A stretch of DNA of 5,939 nt from CADCTB01 sp038214685 (GTDB lineage Bacteria > Actinomycetota > Acidimicrobiia > Acidimicrobiales > AC-14). Location: the NCBI GenBank assembly GCA_038214685.1, contig JBBQRO010000199.1:1-5939 (forward strand), in the 5' to 3' direction. The notes under the pieces are model-generated. The model was given only the letters and a program-made list of their open reading frames with translations. It did not search any database and was not told the DNA's origin. Of this stretch, positions 5,912-5,939 are shown one piece after another. Position 1 is the stretch's first letter, and the number at the start of each line of letters is the position of its first letter. Both the position numbers and the translations under genes were made by a program.

Positions 5912-5932
5912 CTGGTCTCAAACTGCTTGACA
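5912..5932 (-). repeat. IS3 element right inverted repeat (IRR)
   Basis: This 21-base end begins 3 bases after the OrfB stop. Read on the minus strand it gives TGTCAAGCAGTTTGAGACC plus AG, pairing with 4390-4411. Bases 5933-5939 beyond it are target DNA. Read in phase as g-gct-ccg they give A-P, compatible with continuation of the GH15 frame after S-L-P-E. Confidence 0.8.
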
Positions 5933-5939
5933 GGCTCCG

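Larger units (their letters stand above)
4390..5932 (+). mobile_element. IS3-family insertion sequence, apparently complete (about 1.54 kb)
   Basis: The element is bounded by imperfect inverted repeats: TGTCAGGCTGATTTGAGACC at the left and, on the complement of the right end, TGTCAAGCAGTTTGAGACC. It starts with TG and ends with CA as usual in IS3. It encodes OrfA (4458-4898) and an overlapping OrfB (4895-5908) in the relative -1 frame, both intact. It sits inside the GH15 gene in the same orientation. The three bases on each side (CTC and GGC) do not form a duplication with these borders. If both ends are extended by 2 bases (4388-5934), CTC flanks the element on both sides (4385-4387 and 5935-5937), but the tips are then not TG/CA. 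The intact genes and near-matching ends suggest a fairly recent arrival. Confidence 0.85.

Noticed and set aside
1..5932. Composite transposon formed by the two IS elements
   Set aside because: The transposase at the left edge and the IS3 element at the right belong to different families with different ends, so they cannot mobilise the DNA between them together.
1..5939. CRISPR array, tRNA or rRNA genes
   Set aside because: No regularly spaced repeats, no cloverleaf with T-loop motif and no rRNA-like segments were seen on either strand.

Overview
The window is GC-rich throughout, with GC-dominated third codon positions. The permease style, the GH15 protein and the IS types suggest a high-GC actinobacterium, possibly of the Acidimicrobiia or Thermoleophilia kind. 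The phylum-level guess is an inference from composition and protein style, not from a marker gene.

Layout, left to right. (1) Bases 1-130 are the C-terminal end of a DDE transposase that runs in from outside the window. The probable outer end of that element lies near 271-292, immediately followed by a strong hairpin (298-328). (2) Bases 540-737 hold a 65-codon remnant that starts like a response-regulator receiver domain and then runs into unrelated residues, so it is a decayed gene. (3) Three bases after its stop, 741-3113 encodes a full-length 790-residue FtsX-family ABC transporter permease with about eight membrane segments. No ATP-binding subunit is visible. (4) Bases 3114-3630 are a gene-poor stretch. 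Its first 150 bases carry several inverted repeats, including a 13-bp hairpin at 3233-3264 and two mutually exclusive pairings just upstream. (5) From 3631 a glycoside hydrolase family 15 (glucoamylase/trehalase-like) gene begins with a good ribosome binding site. It is broken after about 251-253 codons by an insertion sequence. (6) Bases 4390-5932 are an apparently complete IS3-family element: imperfect terminal inverted repeats of about 22 bp, OrfA (HTH plus coiled coil) and OrfB (DDE integrase, D132, D195, E231). Seven bases of flanking DNA remain after it.

How it fits together: this is an accessory, IS-worn region. One transporter permease looks intact. The response regulator and the GH15 enzyme are inactivated, the latter directly by the IS3 element. 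I see no clear sign of a new multi-gene system. The items most worth a second look are the structured intergenic DNA after the permease, the precise IS insertion into a conserved GH15 motif, and the remnant fused just ahead of the permease.
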